Below are positions 35,446-43,568 of a stretch of 64,000 bases of DNA, piece after piece (within the stretch, counting starts at the first letter, position 1; each line of letters starts with the position of its first letter). Made by a program: the position numbers and the translations under genes. The stretch comes from Alistipes dispar (GTDB lineage: Bacteria; Bacteroidota; Bacteroidia; Bacteroidales; Rikenellaceae): contig NZ_AP019736.1 of NCBI RefSeq assembly GCF_006542685.1, positions 1,212,001 through 1,276,000 of the forward strand, given 5' to 3'. The notes beneath the pieces were generated by a model. The model was not told the DNA's origin, searched no databases, and was given only the letters and a program-made list of their open reading frames with translations.

Positions 35446-36375
35446 TCACAGATCCGTTATGGTGTCCTTGATCTCGGACAATTCGACCAGCTTATTGACG
35501 ATGGCGTAGATCGTCAGACCCGCCGCGGAGTGTATTTGCAGCTTCGCGGCGATATTGCGCCGGTGCGTGATGACGGTGTGGGCCGATATGCAGAGCGCTT
35601 CGGCGATCTGCTTGTTGGTCATGCCCTTCACCACGCAGACGATGATCTCCCGCTCGCGGGCGCTCAGCGGCTCGGGCTTCTCGTCGCGGACGCCGTCGGC
35701 CGCCAGCCGCTCGACGGCCGGAATGAAGATGTCGTCCTCCACGGCGTTGTGCGACGCCAGCTCCTGCTCGCAGGTGAAGATGTCGAACAGCACGCCGTTG
35801 AGCTCGTTCGTGCTGCCCGAAGGGTAATACTTGATGATGATGTTCTTCAGCTCGCGCAGCTTCGCATCGACCTGGTCGTGCTGGCGGCGGAAGACGTCGA
35901 TCGAATAGGCCGTATTCTTTTCACCGGCCAGCAGCGACTCGACGTACGGGAAGACGGTCTGCTCCTCGTAGGACATGTGCCGCTGCACCTCGGCGGCGTA
36001 TTCGTCGAAAAAGCGCATGATGGCGAACGACACGTCGTTCTGCGCGCAGTCCACCGCCTCGATCAGCTTGCGGCGGATGGCCGGCAGGCGGAAGTCGAGG
36101 AAGTAGCCGTGCGAATTGTGGAGGTAGTCCGTAAGCGCCCGCACCGACACCCCGGCAGCCGCCTCCGAGGCGTTGCAGCCCGCATTCATCTGCATATTGA
36201 CCACGGCGAGGAAGGTCGCCGTATCGACCTTGTTCTCGGCGCACACCTCGGCGATGGTCTTGTCGCCGAATCCCAGAGCGATTCCGAAGCGGCTCATCAC
36301 CTGCAAAACAGGGTATCGGTCGCAGACCAGATCGCACATCCGGTCCTCGCCCGTGTATCCGCTATTTCCATACAT
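35446..36375 (-). CDS. Hemerythrin-domain regulator with LuxR-type DNA-binding domain
   Basis: 309 residues from the ATG at 36375 (the frame is open upstream through the previous gene). Residues about 25-85 resemble the ScdA/YtfE N-terminal domain (MSRFGIALGFGDKTIAEVC). Residues about 95-235 are a hemerythrin HHE-type helical domain with candidate iron ligands in EVQRHMSYEEQTVFPYVE, RRQHDQVDAK and HNAVEDDIFIPAVERL. Residues about 245-305 are a LuxR/GerE helix-turn-helix (PLSAREREIIVCVVKG, NKQIAEALCISAHTVITHRR). A diiron sensor of oxygen, NO or iron state controlling transcription is the natural reading. It shares a transcript with a metal-efflux gene. Confidence 0.85.
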   Translation of the reverse strand: MYGNSGYTGEDRMCDLVCDRYPVLQVMSRFGIALGFGDKTIAEVCAENKVDTATFLAVVNMQMNAGCNASEAAAGVSVRALTDYLHNSHGYFLDFRLPAIRRKLIEAVDCAQNDVSFAIMRFFDEYAAEVQRHMSYEEQTVFPYVESLLAGEKNTAYSIDVFRRQHDQVDAKLRELKNIIIKYYPSGSTNELNGVLFDIFTCEQELASHNAVEDDIFIPAVERLAADGVRDEKPEPLSAREREIIVCVVKGMTNKQIAEALCISAHTVITHRRNIAAKLQIHSAAGLTIYAIVNKLVELSEIKDTITDL

Positions 36376-36399
36376 ACATATAGATATTTTTATCGTTTG

Positions 36400-36431
36400 C
36401 AAAAATAAGCCGGGCCCCGTTGCGGAACAAT
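36400..36431 (-). promoter_or_regulatory. Promoter of the hemerythrin regulator
   Basis: On the minus strand TATTTTTG (36400-36407) is an exact -7 box, and ATTG (36428-36431) stands 20 bases upstream as a partial -33. The start codon is 25 bases downstream. A copy of ATACCCTGTTTT lies just upstream at 36436-36447 and another at 36305-36316 inside the gene. Confidence 0.55.
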
Positions 36432-36449
36432 ACCTAAAACAGGGTATTC

Positions 36450-38285
36450 TCAGCGCCCCGCGAGATCCGTGTAGGTCGTCTGCAACATCGTGCGCCCCAC
36501 GTCCAGCAGCTCGGGGTTCGTCGCCGACACCACGCGGTCGCCCGTGGCGTCCCAGATCGCTTCGCCCGTGGCGTCCACGACGCCGAAGCCGTCGTTGAAC
36601 GTGTAGTAGGCGAACTTGCGGGGGGGGGCCGGGGCGAAAATGTCCTTGCTGTACTCGAAATCGTCGTGCCCGATCCCCAACTGGCCGAGCAGCGTCGCGG
36701 CCAAGTCGATCTGCGAGGCGTACTCCTCCACGACACGCGGCGCGGCGACGGCCCCGCCCGTCCAGATCATCGGAATCCGGTGACGCAACGGCACGTTGTA
36801 GGGCAGCGTCTTCGGATAGGGATAGCCGTGGTCGGCGACCAGCACGACGAGGAGGTTCCGCCACGCCGGAGAGGCTTTCAGCCGGTCGATCATCGCCCCG
36901 ACGCACGCATCGGAGAAGGCCATGGCGTTGAGCACCTCGTTTTCGAATTTCGCATAGGGAACGTCGAAGGGCTTGTGGCTGCTCAGCGTCAGCAGCCCCG
37001 CCAGAAAGGGCCGGCCCGCGGCGTCGAGCGCGATGACCCGGTCGGCGAACCAGTCGCACATGACCGCATCGTCGTAGCCCCAGTCCGCGGGCGGCGTGTC
37101 GAAACGCAGGTCCTTCTGCCAGACAAGTTCCTGCCATCCCGTAGCGTACATGTACTGCGCCTGGTTCGTGAAGTTGAGATCGCCGCCGTAGGCGAAACTC
37201 GTGGCATACCCCTCCCGGCCGAGCGACCGGGCCACGGAGGGCAGCGTGCGGCTCTTGGCCGGCAGCTTCATGACCGACGTCTTCGTCTGGGCCGGGAAAC
37301 CGCTCAGGATCGCCACCTCGCCGCGGTCCGTGCGGAACGAGTTGGCGAAGAAGTTCTCGAACCACACCCCTTCGCGCTTCAGCCGCTGCATGTTGGGCAT
37401 GACCGGTTCGCCGTCCACCTCCTCGTCCATCACCGTGCGGGCGAAACTCTCGAGAATCACCACCACGACATTCGGCCTGAGCGTGTCGAGCACCCGCACT
37501 GCGGGTTCCGCGTTCCGGCCGTTTCCGCGCAGGGCGTCGAACCGCACGGCCCGCGTCCGCTCGTCGAAGAAGGGATAGGCCGCAGCGTAATCCGCATTGT
37601 CGCCCAGACTCGACAGAAACGAAAAGACGGGGTTCGTCGCCGCATGGTTGAGGAACATCTCGGAGCTGAAATAGACCTTCGACACGTTGGCCACCGAAGC
37701 CCCCGTACCGCCGCGGATCGCCAGGAAGTCGCCCCCGGCCAGCAGCAGGAAGAGCAGCGTCGCGGGCAAAGCGCGCCGCGCGCCGCACGGCTCCCCGTCG
37801 AAGAGCCGCAGCACCCGGCCGTAGAGCCACAGCATCGCCGCCGTATATACGCCTCCCAGCAGGGTCTGCCGCACGCCCAGCGCCCAATCGACGCTCGCCA
37901 TCGCCTCCTTCGGATCGGCCAGATAGATCAGAATCGTGGAATCGAGCCGGAACCCCCAATGCTCGTACAGGGCGACATCCACGGCGAAAACGACGGCCGT
38001 CAGAAGCGCGACGAGGACGAAATAGCCCGTCATCACCCGCCTCCAGAGGCGTTCGGGGAAGCGCACCCAGCACGACAGCAGGGTCAGAAGCAGCGGCAGC
38101 GCCGTCACATACCCCGCCACCGTCGCATCGAGCGACAGTCCGTGCCAGATCACGGCGCACCAGCCGCCGAAACCCGCGCCGGCCGCCTCCGCGGCGTACC
38201 ACGCCAGAAAGACGGGCTTCTGCACCGCCATCGCAAGAAGGGTCGCGCCGAAAACGGCAAGAACGAACGTAATTTTTCTTTTCAT
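36450..38285 (-). CDS. LTA-synthase-like sulfatase-fold phosphotransferase
   Basis: 611 residues. Five membrane segments in the first 190 residues (for example TFVLAVFGATLLAMAV and AVIWHGLSLDATVAGYV), then an alkaline-phosphatase-fold domain outside the membrane. Metal and catalytic residues are readable: VVILESFA (Glu), FRTDRGEVAILSGFP with the catalytic Thr, and LVADHGYP with Asp and His. Such enzymes transfer phosphoglycerol or phosphoethanolamine to envelope glycans or lipids. A nine-C tract at codons 553-556 (APAPPRK) is a slippage site. The last 60 residues follow it. Confidence 0.87.
   Translation of the reverse strand: MKRKITFVLAVFGATLLAMAVQKPVFLAWYAAEAAGAGFGGWCAVIWHGLSLDATVAGYVTALPLLLTLLSCWVRFPERLWRRVMTGYFVLVALLTAVVFAVDVALYEHWGFRLDSTILIYLADPKEAMASVDWALGVRQTLLGGVYTAAMLWLYGRVLRLFDGEPCGARRALPATLLFLLLAGGDFLAIRGGTGASVANVSKVYFSSEMFLNHAATNPVFSFLSSLGDNADYAAAYPFFDERTRAVRFDALRGNGRNAEPAVRVLDTLRPNVVVVILESFARTVMDEEVDGEPVMPNMQRLKREGVWFENFFANSFRTDRGEVAILSGFPAQTKTSVMKLPAKSRTLPSVARSLGREGYATSFAYGGDLNFTNQAQYMYATGWQELVWQKDLRFDTPPADWGYDDAVMCDWFADRVIALDAAGRPFLAGLLTLSSHKPFDVPYAKFENEVLNAMAFSDACVGAMIDRLKASPAWRNLLVVLVADHGYPYPKTLPYNVPLRHRIPMIWTGGAVAAPRVVEEYASQIDLAATLLGQLGIGHDDFEYSKDIFAPAPPRKFAYYTFNDGFGVVDATGEAIWDATGDRVVSATNPELLDVGRTMLQTTYTDLAGR
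36620..36628. repeat. Nine-G/C homopolymer inside the LTA-synthase-like gene
   Basis: Exactly nine G on the + strand, C on the coding strand, near codon 553 of 611. Third tract of this length in the window. Confidence 0.9.
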
Positions 38286-38337
38286 CTCCAGTTTTTCCCG
38301 CGGTTATCGTTTCTCATCCGCCGCCCGGACGCCGGAA

Positions 38338-38994
38338 TCAGAGCTTTTCGCCGTAGGCCAGGTCGCCCGCGTCCCCGATTCCGGGCACGATGTAGGAACG
38401 CGACGTAAGCTCCTCGTCCACGGCGGCGACCCAGATGGAGGTCGTCTCGCGCGGCATGTGCTTCATCGCGTAGTCCACGCCCTGCTCGCTGGCGATGACC
38501 GAAGCGACGTGCGTATGGGCCGGCGTCCCGCCCTTCTCGCACAACGCATTGTAGGTCAGTGCGAGCGACGTCCCGGTGGCCAGCATCGGATCGACCAGCA
38601 GCAGCGTCTTGCCCTCCAGGCTGCCGCACGAAATGTACTCGACCTTCACGGTGAACTTGCCGTCCTTCGTGCTCTTGCGGTAGGCCGACACGAAGGCGTT
38701 CTGCGCGTCGTCGAAATAGTTGAGGAATCCCTGATGGTAGGGAAGCCCGGCGCGGAGGATCGTGGCCAGCACGATCTCGTTCCCGATCGTCTCGACCGAA
38801 GCCTCCCCCAGCGGCGTCGTGACGATCTGCGGCCGGTAGGTGAACTCCTTCGAAATCTCGTAGGCCATGATCTCGCCGATCCGCTCCATGTTGCGGCGGA
38901 AGCGCATCGAATCCCGCTGAACCGCCTTGTCGCGGATCTGGGCGATGAACTTGTTGAGAACGGTGTTCTGCCGGGAAAGAATGTGCAATGTCAT
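38338..38994 (-). CDS. upp: Uracil phosphoribosyltransferase
   Basis: Makes UMP from uracil and PRPP. 218 residues, normal length. PRPP-binding loop LLLVDPMLATGTSLALTYNA at about 131-150; uracil site near the C-terminus (YIVPGIGDAGDLAYGEKL); N-terminal RDKAVQRDSMRFRRNMERIG. Leftward and probably transcribed alone or with the next gene; the spacing to hflX is 25 bases. Confidence 0.94.
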   Translation of the reverse strand: MTLHILSRQNTVLNKFIAQIRDKAVQRDSMRFRRNMERIGEIMAYEISKEFTYRPQIVTTPLGEASVETIGNEIVLATILRAGLPYHQGFLNYFDDAQNAFVSAYRKSTKDGKFTVKVEYISCGSLEGKTLLLVDPMLATGTSLALTYNALCEKGGTPAHTHVASVIASEQGVDYAMKHMPRETTSIWVAAVDEELTSRSYIVPGIGDAGDLAYGEKL

Positions 38995-39019
38995 ACGGTT
39001 ATGTGCGGTTGGTTGGTTT

Positions 39020-40249
39020 TCAGTAGAGGAAATTGTTGAACGGGTAGCGTCCGGCGTGAATCTCGCGGACCATTCCGTAGAGGTCCGTGCGGAACTTCTC
39101 CAGATTGGTCTTCGCCAGCGCCGACAGGAAGATGCAGGGCGTATTGGCCCGGGCGATCCAGCTTCGCTTCAGGTCGTCGAGCGACAGGTTCTCGCGCGTC
39201 GGAGGCGTGAGGTCGTCCTCCTCTTTCTTTATATAGGTGTAGGCATCGACCTTGTTGAAGACCAGATAAACGGGTTTGTCCCCCGCTCCGATCTCTTGCA
39301 GGGTCTGCTTCACCACGGCGATCTGCTCCTCGAACTGCGGATGCGAAATGTCCACCACATGCACCAGCAGGTCGGCTTCGCGCACCTCGTCGAGCGTCGA
39401 TTTGAACGACTCGATCAGCTCCGTGGGGAGCTTGCGGATGAATCCCACCGTGTCCGACAGGAGGAACGGCAGGTTGTCGAAGACCACCTTGCGCACCGTC
39501 GTGTCGAGCGTGGCGAAGAGCTTGTTCTCTGCGAAGACCTCGCTCTTCGCGATGAGGTTCATCAGCGTCGATTTGCCCACGTTCGTATAACCCACCAGCG
39601 CCACGCGGACCAGTGCGCCGCGGTTCGACCGCTGCACGGCCATCTGCCGATCGATCCGCCGGAGGTCCTCCTTGAGCTTGGCGATCCGGTTGCGGATGAT
39701 CCGGCGGTCGGTCTCGATCTCGCGCTCGCCCGCGCCGCCGCGGGTTCCCGTGCCGCCGCGCTGCCGCTCGAGGTGGGTCCACAACCCCGACAGGCGGGGC
39801 AGCATGTACTCGTAATTGGCCAACTGCACCTGCGTCTTGGCGTAAGCCGTCTGCGCCCGCGACATGAAGATATCGAGGATCAGGCGCGTGCGGTCCAGCA
39901 GGCGGCAGGGCATCTCCTTTTCGATGTTGCGCGTCTGCGACGGCGTCAGCTCGTCGTCGAAGATCACCACGTCAATCTCCTCCTCGCGGCAGAAGTCGGC
40001 TATCTCCTGCAACTTGCCCGGCCCGACATAGATCCGGGCCGACGGCTGCGGCAGCCGCTGCGTGAAACGCCTGACGGCCCGGATGTCGGCCGTCTCGGCC
40101 AGGAACTCCAGCTCGTCGAGGAACTCTTCGGCCTGCCGCGGGTCCTGGTTGTCGCGGACGACGGCCACCAGCACCGCACGTTCGCACGGCGCTCCGGTCC
40201 CGGCTGCGGAAGCCGCGGCCGGCTTGTTGTTTTCGTTATTCTCTTTCAA
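39020..40249 (-). CDS. hflX: GTPase HflX
   Basis: Ribosome-splitting GTPase used under stress. I take the TTG at 40249 as start (409 residues, KENNENNKPAA); the open frame extends to an ATG at 40360, but that would run through the tonB terminator hairpin. Domains: HflX nucleotide-binding N-terminal domain (ARIYVGPGKLQEIADFCRE), a coiled linker with ERQRGGTGTRGGAGERE, then the G domain with ALVGYTNVGKSTLMNLI (P-loop), LLSDTVGFIRKLPTELIESF and LVFNKVDAY. C-terminus ends in a short tail. Confidence 0.92.
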   Translation of the reverse strand: MKENNENNKPAAASAAGTGAPCERAVLVAVVRDNQDPRQAEEFLDELEFLAETADIRAVRRFTQRLPQPSARIYVGPGKLQEIADFCREEEIDVVIFDDELTPSQTRNIEKEMPCRLLDRTRLILDIFMSRAQTAYAKTQVQLANYEYMLPRLSGLWTHLERQRGGTGTRGGAGEREIETDRRIIRNRIAKLKEDLRRIDRQMAVQRSNRGALVRVALVGYTNVGKSTLMNLIAKSEVFAENKLFATLDTTVRKVVFDNLPFLLSDTVGFIRKLPTELIESFKSTLDEVREADLLVHVVDISHPQFEEQIAVVKQTLQEIGAGDKPVYLVFNKVDAYTYIKKEEDDLTPPTRENLSLDDLKRSWIARANTPCIFLSALAKTNLEKFRTDLYGMVREIHAGRYPFNNFLY

Positions 40250-40329
40250 TCGTTTCGTTTTTTTGATCCGTCGCCGTTTCCGCCCGCCTTCCGGACCGGA
40301 CGGGAAACGTCGCTCCAAACTACAAATAA

Positions 40330-40356
40330 GGGTATCCGCCCGAAAGCAGGATACCC
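40330..40356 (-). terminator. Intrinsic terminator after tonB
   Basis: Perfect 8-bp stem GGGTATCC/GGATACCC with an 11-base loop, followed on the minus strand by TTATTTG. Lies 23 bases after the tonB stop at 40379. Confidence 0.75.
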
Positions 40357-40378
40357 TCAAAATCTGCGGTCCGCGACC

Positions 40379-41062
40379 CTATTGCTGCACGCGGAAATCT
40401 ACCGGCAGGGTGTACTTCACACGCACGGCCTGGTTACGCTGCTTGCCGGGGCTCCACTTCGGAGACTTGCTCAGCACGCGGATCGCCTCCTCCGACAACG
40501 AACGGTCGGGCGTCTGCAACACCTCGATATTGGTCAGACGGCCGTCCTTCTCGATCACGAACGTAAGGACCACGCGGCCCTGAATGCCGTTCTCGAGAGC
40601 GATCTGCGGGAAACGCACGTTCTGCTGCACCCACGTACGGAACGTATTGAGGTCGCCGCCCTGGAACGAGGGCATCGTCTCGGCGATCAGGAAGGGCTGG
40701 TCGTCCTCGATCTCCTCCTCCTGCACCTCGACCTGCTGGATCACCTCCGTGTTCTCGTCGAACTCGGCGAAGTCCACTTCGGTCGTGATCTTCGTGTCGT
40801 TGGTCACCACCTGCAACAGGTCGGCGATCACCTTCACCTCCACCTTCTTGGGAGGCTCGGGCGGCTTCTGGTCCTGACGGGTGATCTCGGTGATCTGCTC
40901 CTCGACGATCGCGGTCTGCAGATCGAGCTTTTCGATTTTACGCTCCTTCGGCGTGTACCAGAAGGCCAGAATCACCAGGCCGAGCGATACGACGAGGCCG
41001 ATTTCGAGCAAAAGACCCCGCTTGTTCTGAAGGTCCGCTTTGCGTGATTTCTTGATTTCCAT
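40379..41062 (-). CDS. tonB: Energy transducer TonB
   Basis: 227 residues. Single membrane anchor at about 19-37 (LLLEIGLVVSLGLVILAFWY), periplasmic linker with PPEPPKKVEVKV and an acidic stretch, and the TonB C-terminal domain at about 145-225 (NVRFPQIALENGIQGRVVLT, VLSKSPKWSPGKQRNQAVRV). Transmits proton-motive force to SusC-type receptors. No ExbB/ExbD next to it. A -7 box lies 59 bases upstream and a terminator follows, so it is a single-gene unit. Confidence 0.93.
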   Translation of the reverse strand: MEIKKSRKADLQNKRGLLLEIGLVVSLGLVILAFWYTPKERKIEKLDLQTAIVEEQITEITRQDQKPPEPPKKVEVKVIADLLQVVTNDTKITTEVDFAEFDENTEVIQQVEVQEEEIEDDQPFLIAETMPSFQGGDLNTFRTWVQQNVRFPQIALENGIQGRVVLTFVIEKDGRLTNIEVLQTPDRSLSEEAIRVLSKSPKWSPGKQRNQAVRVKYTLPVDFRVQQ

Positions 41063-41120
41063 CTATCTAAATTTTAATTGTTCGCTGAACGGGACCGGCG
41101 CATACGCGCGCTATCCACCA

Positions 41121-41128
41121 CAAATATA
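41121..41128 (-). promoter_or_regulatory. Promoter -7 box of tonB
   Basis: TATATTTG on the minus strand, fitting TAnnTTTG, in an AT-rich intergenic region shared with the divergent rlmN. The nearest TTTG (41141-41144) is only 12 bases upstream, so the -33 is uncertain. Confidence 0.45.
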
Positions 41129-41181
41129 TGGATAAAAATTCAAAAATGAACGTTCCCGCGCAAAAATCTTCGGATTTTGCC

Positions 41182-41189
41182 TATTTTTG
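41182..41189 (+). promoter_or_regulatory. Promoter -7 box of rlmN
   Basis: TATTTTTG, exact TAnnTTTG, 30 bases before the rlmN ATG at 41220. No clear -33 TTTG at 19-21 bases. Confidence 0.45.
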
Positions 41190-41219
41190 TTCCCGAGAAA
41201 AGGCCCGGAGAGGGCGGAT

Positions 41220-42248
41220 ATGACGGAAAAGGAGACATTGTACGGAAAAAATCCGGAGGAGCTCGCGGCTCTCTGCGCCGAGCTGGGGCTGCCGCGCTTC
41301 GCCGCGCGGCAGATCGCCCGCTGGCTCTACGTGCGCGGAACCGAAGACCCGATGCGGATGACCGACCTCGCGGCGACGGCCCGCGAACGCCTCGCCGCAC
41401 GGTTCGCCCCGGCGCTGAGCGCCCCCGAGCGGGTCTCGGTCTCCGCCGACGGCACGAAGAAGTACCTTTTCCGCACGCGGCGCGGCCACTACGTCGAGTC
41501 GGCCTACATCCCCGACGGCGAGCGGGCCACGCTCTGCGTCTCCTCGCAGGCGGGCTGCCGCATGGGCTGCCGTTTCTGCGCCACGGGCCGCCAGGGGCTG
41601 CAGGAGTCGCTGCCGGCGGCCGAAATCCTCAACCAGATCGTCTCCCTGCCCGAGCGCGACCGTCTCACGAACCTCGTGTTCATGGGGATGGGCGAACCGC
41701 TCGACAACCCGGACCAACTGCTGCGGACGCTCTCCGTCATCACTTCGGAGTGGGGCTTCGGCTGGTCGCCCACGCGCGTCACCGTCTCCACGGCGGGCGT
41801 CGTGCCGCAACTGCGGCGGTTTCTGGACGCCACGAAGGTCCATCTGGCCGTGAGCCTGCACAACCCCTTCCGCGAGGAGCGCATGGAGATCATGCCCGTC
41901 GAACGGGCGTGGCCCATCGCCGAGGTGACCGCCATCCTGCGCGGGTACGACTTCACCCACCAGCGGCGGGTCTCGTTCGAATACATCGTCCTGGAGGGGC
42001 TCAACGACTCGCCGCGCCACATCCGGGGGCTTTCGCGGCTGCTCGACGGCATCAAGTGCCGCATCAATCTGATCCGTTTCCACCGCATCCCCGGCTCGCC
42101 CTACTTCTCGCCCGACGACGAAGCGATGCGCCGCTTCCGCGACGCGCTGACCGCGCGCGGCATCCAGACCACGATCCGCGCCTCGCGCGGCGAGGACATC
42201 CAGGCCGCCTGCGGACTGCTGAGCACCGAGGCGCTCGGCGGCCGGTAG
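41220..42248 (+). CDS. rlmN: 23S rRNA (adenine-2503-C2)/tRNA methyltransferase, radical SAM
   Basis: 342 residues from the ATG at 41220 (MTEKETLYG); an upstream ATG at 41187 overlaps the promoter. The radical-SAM cluster motif CRMGCRFC is at about 110-117, followed by ATGRQGLQESL and VFMGMGEPLDN. The second conserved cysteine that carries the methyl group is in IQAACGLLSTE near 327. Methylates A2503 of 23S rRNA and A37 of some tRNAs. Divergent from tonB and convergent with rsmG. Confidence 0.95.
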   Translation: MTEKETLYGKNPEELAALCAELGLPRFAARQIARWLYVRGTEDPMRMTDLAATARERLAARFAPALSAPERVSVSADGTKKYLFRTRRGHYVESAYIPDGERATLCVSSQAGCRMGCRFCATGRQGLQESLPAAEILNQIVSLPERDRLTNLVFMGMGEPLDNPDQLLRTLSVITSEWGFGWSPTRVTVSTAGVVPQLRRFLDATKVHLAVSLHNPFREERMEIMPVERAWPIAEVTAILRGYDFTHQRRVSFEYIVLEGLNDSPRHIRGLSRLLDGIKCRINLIRFHRIPGSPYFSPDDEAMRRFRDALTARGIQTTIRASRGEDIQAACGLLSTEALGGR

Positions 42249-42361
42249 CCGCCGCAATCTTTCTTGCAACCCCATACCCGAAACGGGCTCAAACCGGGCT
42301 CCATACCGCACGGCGCCGTTCTGCGGACGGGGAACGCCCGGCAGAAAAGACGGCGAGACAC

Positions 42362-42985
42362 CTATTTCTTAGGCGTGTAAACGACCTTCTTGGTTTCGAA
42401 GAACGGTTCGTCGAAGAAGCGGGGAATGTCGTAAACATACCACCGCTTTCCCGTGAGGGCCAGTTCCTCGGCCAGATCGCCCCCCTTGAGATAGAGCACG
42501 CCGTTGGGCAGCGAACCGGCCTGTCCGCGCTCGATCCGGTTCCAGGTCAGTCTCAGGAACTCCGGCATGGCCGTCACGGCGCGCGAAACGACGTAGTCGA
42601 AACGCTCTTCGAGGGTCTCGACCCGCACGCAGCGGGGCGTCAGGTTCCGCAGCCCGAGCGCTCCGGCGACCCCTTCGACCACCGCGATCTTCTTGCGGAT
42701 CGAATCCGCGGCGGTGAAGCGCGCCCCGGGAAAGAGGATCGCCAGCGGCACGGAAGGGAATCCGCCGCCGCACCCCGCGTCGAGGATGCGCGCCCCGTCG
42801 GCGAACGCGCACACCTTCGCGATGGCGAGCGAGTGCAGCACGTGACGCAGGTAGAGCTGGTCGAAGTCCTTGCGCGAGACGACATTGATCTTGGCGTTCC
42901 AGTCGGCGTAGAGACCGTACAGCGCGGCGATCCGCCGCCGCTGCTCCTCCGTGAGGTCGGGAAAGTATTTGTCGATGAGTTCCAT
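42362..42985 (-). CDS. rsmG: 16S rRNA (guanine-527-N7)-methyltransferase
   Basis: 207 residues, normal length. N-terminal NAKINVVSRKDFDQLYLRHV with the conserved HvlhSL region after it, SAM-binding loop ILDAGCGGGFPSVPLAILFP at about 66-85, then VSRAVTAMPEFL. Methylates G527 in the small-subunit rRNA. Last gene of the leftward GT2-sigma-rsmG unit, 19 bases after the sigma gene. The gap to rlmN (42249-42361) holds GC-rich inverted repeats that could end both transcripts. Confidence 0.94.
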   Translation of the reverse strand: MELIDKYFPDLTEEQRRRIAALYGLYADWNAKINVVSRKDFDQLYLRHVLHSLAIAKVCAFADGARILDAGCGGGFPSVPLAILFPGARFTAADSIRKKIAVVEGVAGALGLRNLTPRCVRVETLEERFDYVVSRAVTAMPEFLRLTWNRIERGQAGSLPNGVLYLKGGDLAEELALTGKRWYVYDIPRFFDEPFFETKKVVYTPKK

Positions 42986-43004
42986 GTGTCCGTGTTTTCC
43001 GGCA

Positions 43005-43568
43005 TCAGTGTTTTTCGCCCTCCGAGATCATCCGGCACATCTGCTCGCGGGCGCGGTGTATCTGCGTCTTCACGGTTCCGAGCGGCAGCGCGAGCTTGGC
43101 GGCGATCTCCTCGTAGGAGTACTCCTCGAAGAAGCGCATCCGCACCAATTGCCGGTAGCGGGGCGTGAGGCGTTCGAGGTAGTGTTCGATCTGCGTCCGC
43201 TGCTGGAGGTTGATGAAACTCTCCTCGGGTGTCGGGGCGCTCGAGGCAGGCGCCGCAAAGCGGTCGTCGATCGACAGTCCGTCCTGCCGCCGCCGCACGA
43301 AGTCGATGAAGGTGTTGCGGGCGATGGTGTAGGCCCACTGCCCGAAGGTGTACTCCGCATTGTAGCGGTGCAGGTTGATATAGACCTTGATGAAGGTCTC
43401 CTGCAGCAGGTCGTCGGCGTCGTTCGCTCCGCCGAGCCGCTGGACGAACAGGCGGTGGATCGCGTCGCGGTAACGGTTGAAGAGGTACTCGAAGGCGTTG
43501 TCGTCGCCCTCCAGCACCCGTCCGACCAGCTCGCGGTCCGAGGCTACGATATAGTCGTCTATCTCCAT
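43005..43568 (-). CDS. RNA polymerase sigma factor, ECF type
   Basis: 187 residues from the ATG at 43568. Sigma region 2 at about 25-95 (ANDADDLLQETFIKVYINLH, FGQWAYTIARNTFIDFVRRR) and region 4 at about 125-180 (LTPRYRQLVRMRFFEEYSYE, LPLGTVKTQIHRARE). No anti-sigma gene is adjacent. The start overlaps the glycosyltransferase end by 10 bases, so expression is coupled. Its regulon cannot be deduced. Confidence 0.92.
   Translation of the reverse strand: MEIDDYIVASDRELVGRVLEGDDNAFEYLFNRYRDAIHRLFVQRLGGANDADDLLQETFIKVYINLHRYNAEYTFGQWAYTIARNTFIDFVRRRQDGLSIDDRFAAPASSAPTPEESFINLQQRTQIEHYLERLTPRYRQLVRMRFFEEYSYEEIAAKLALPLGTVKTQIHRAREQMCRMISEGEKH

Noticed and set aside
35590..35600. GAGCGCTTCGG, similar to the AAGCGCTT operator core
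   Set aside because: Inside coding sequence, differs in flanks, and explained by codons of the LuxR domain.
42249..42361. GC-rich inverted repeats between rlmN and rsmG
   Set aside because: Several short competing pairings and no T-run; not strong enough to call a terminator.
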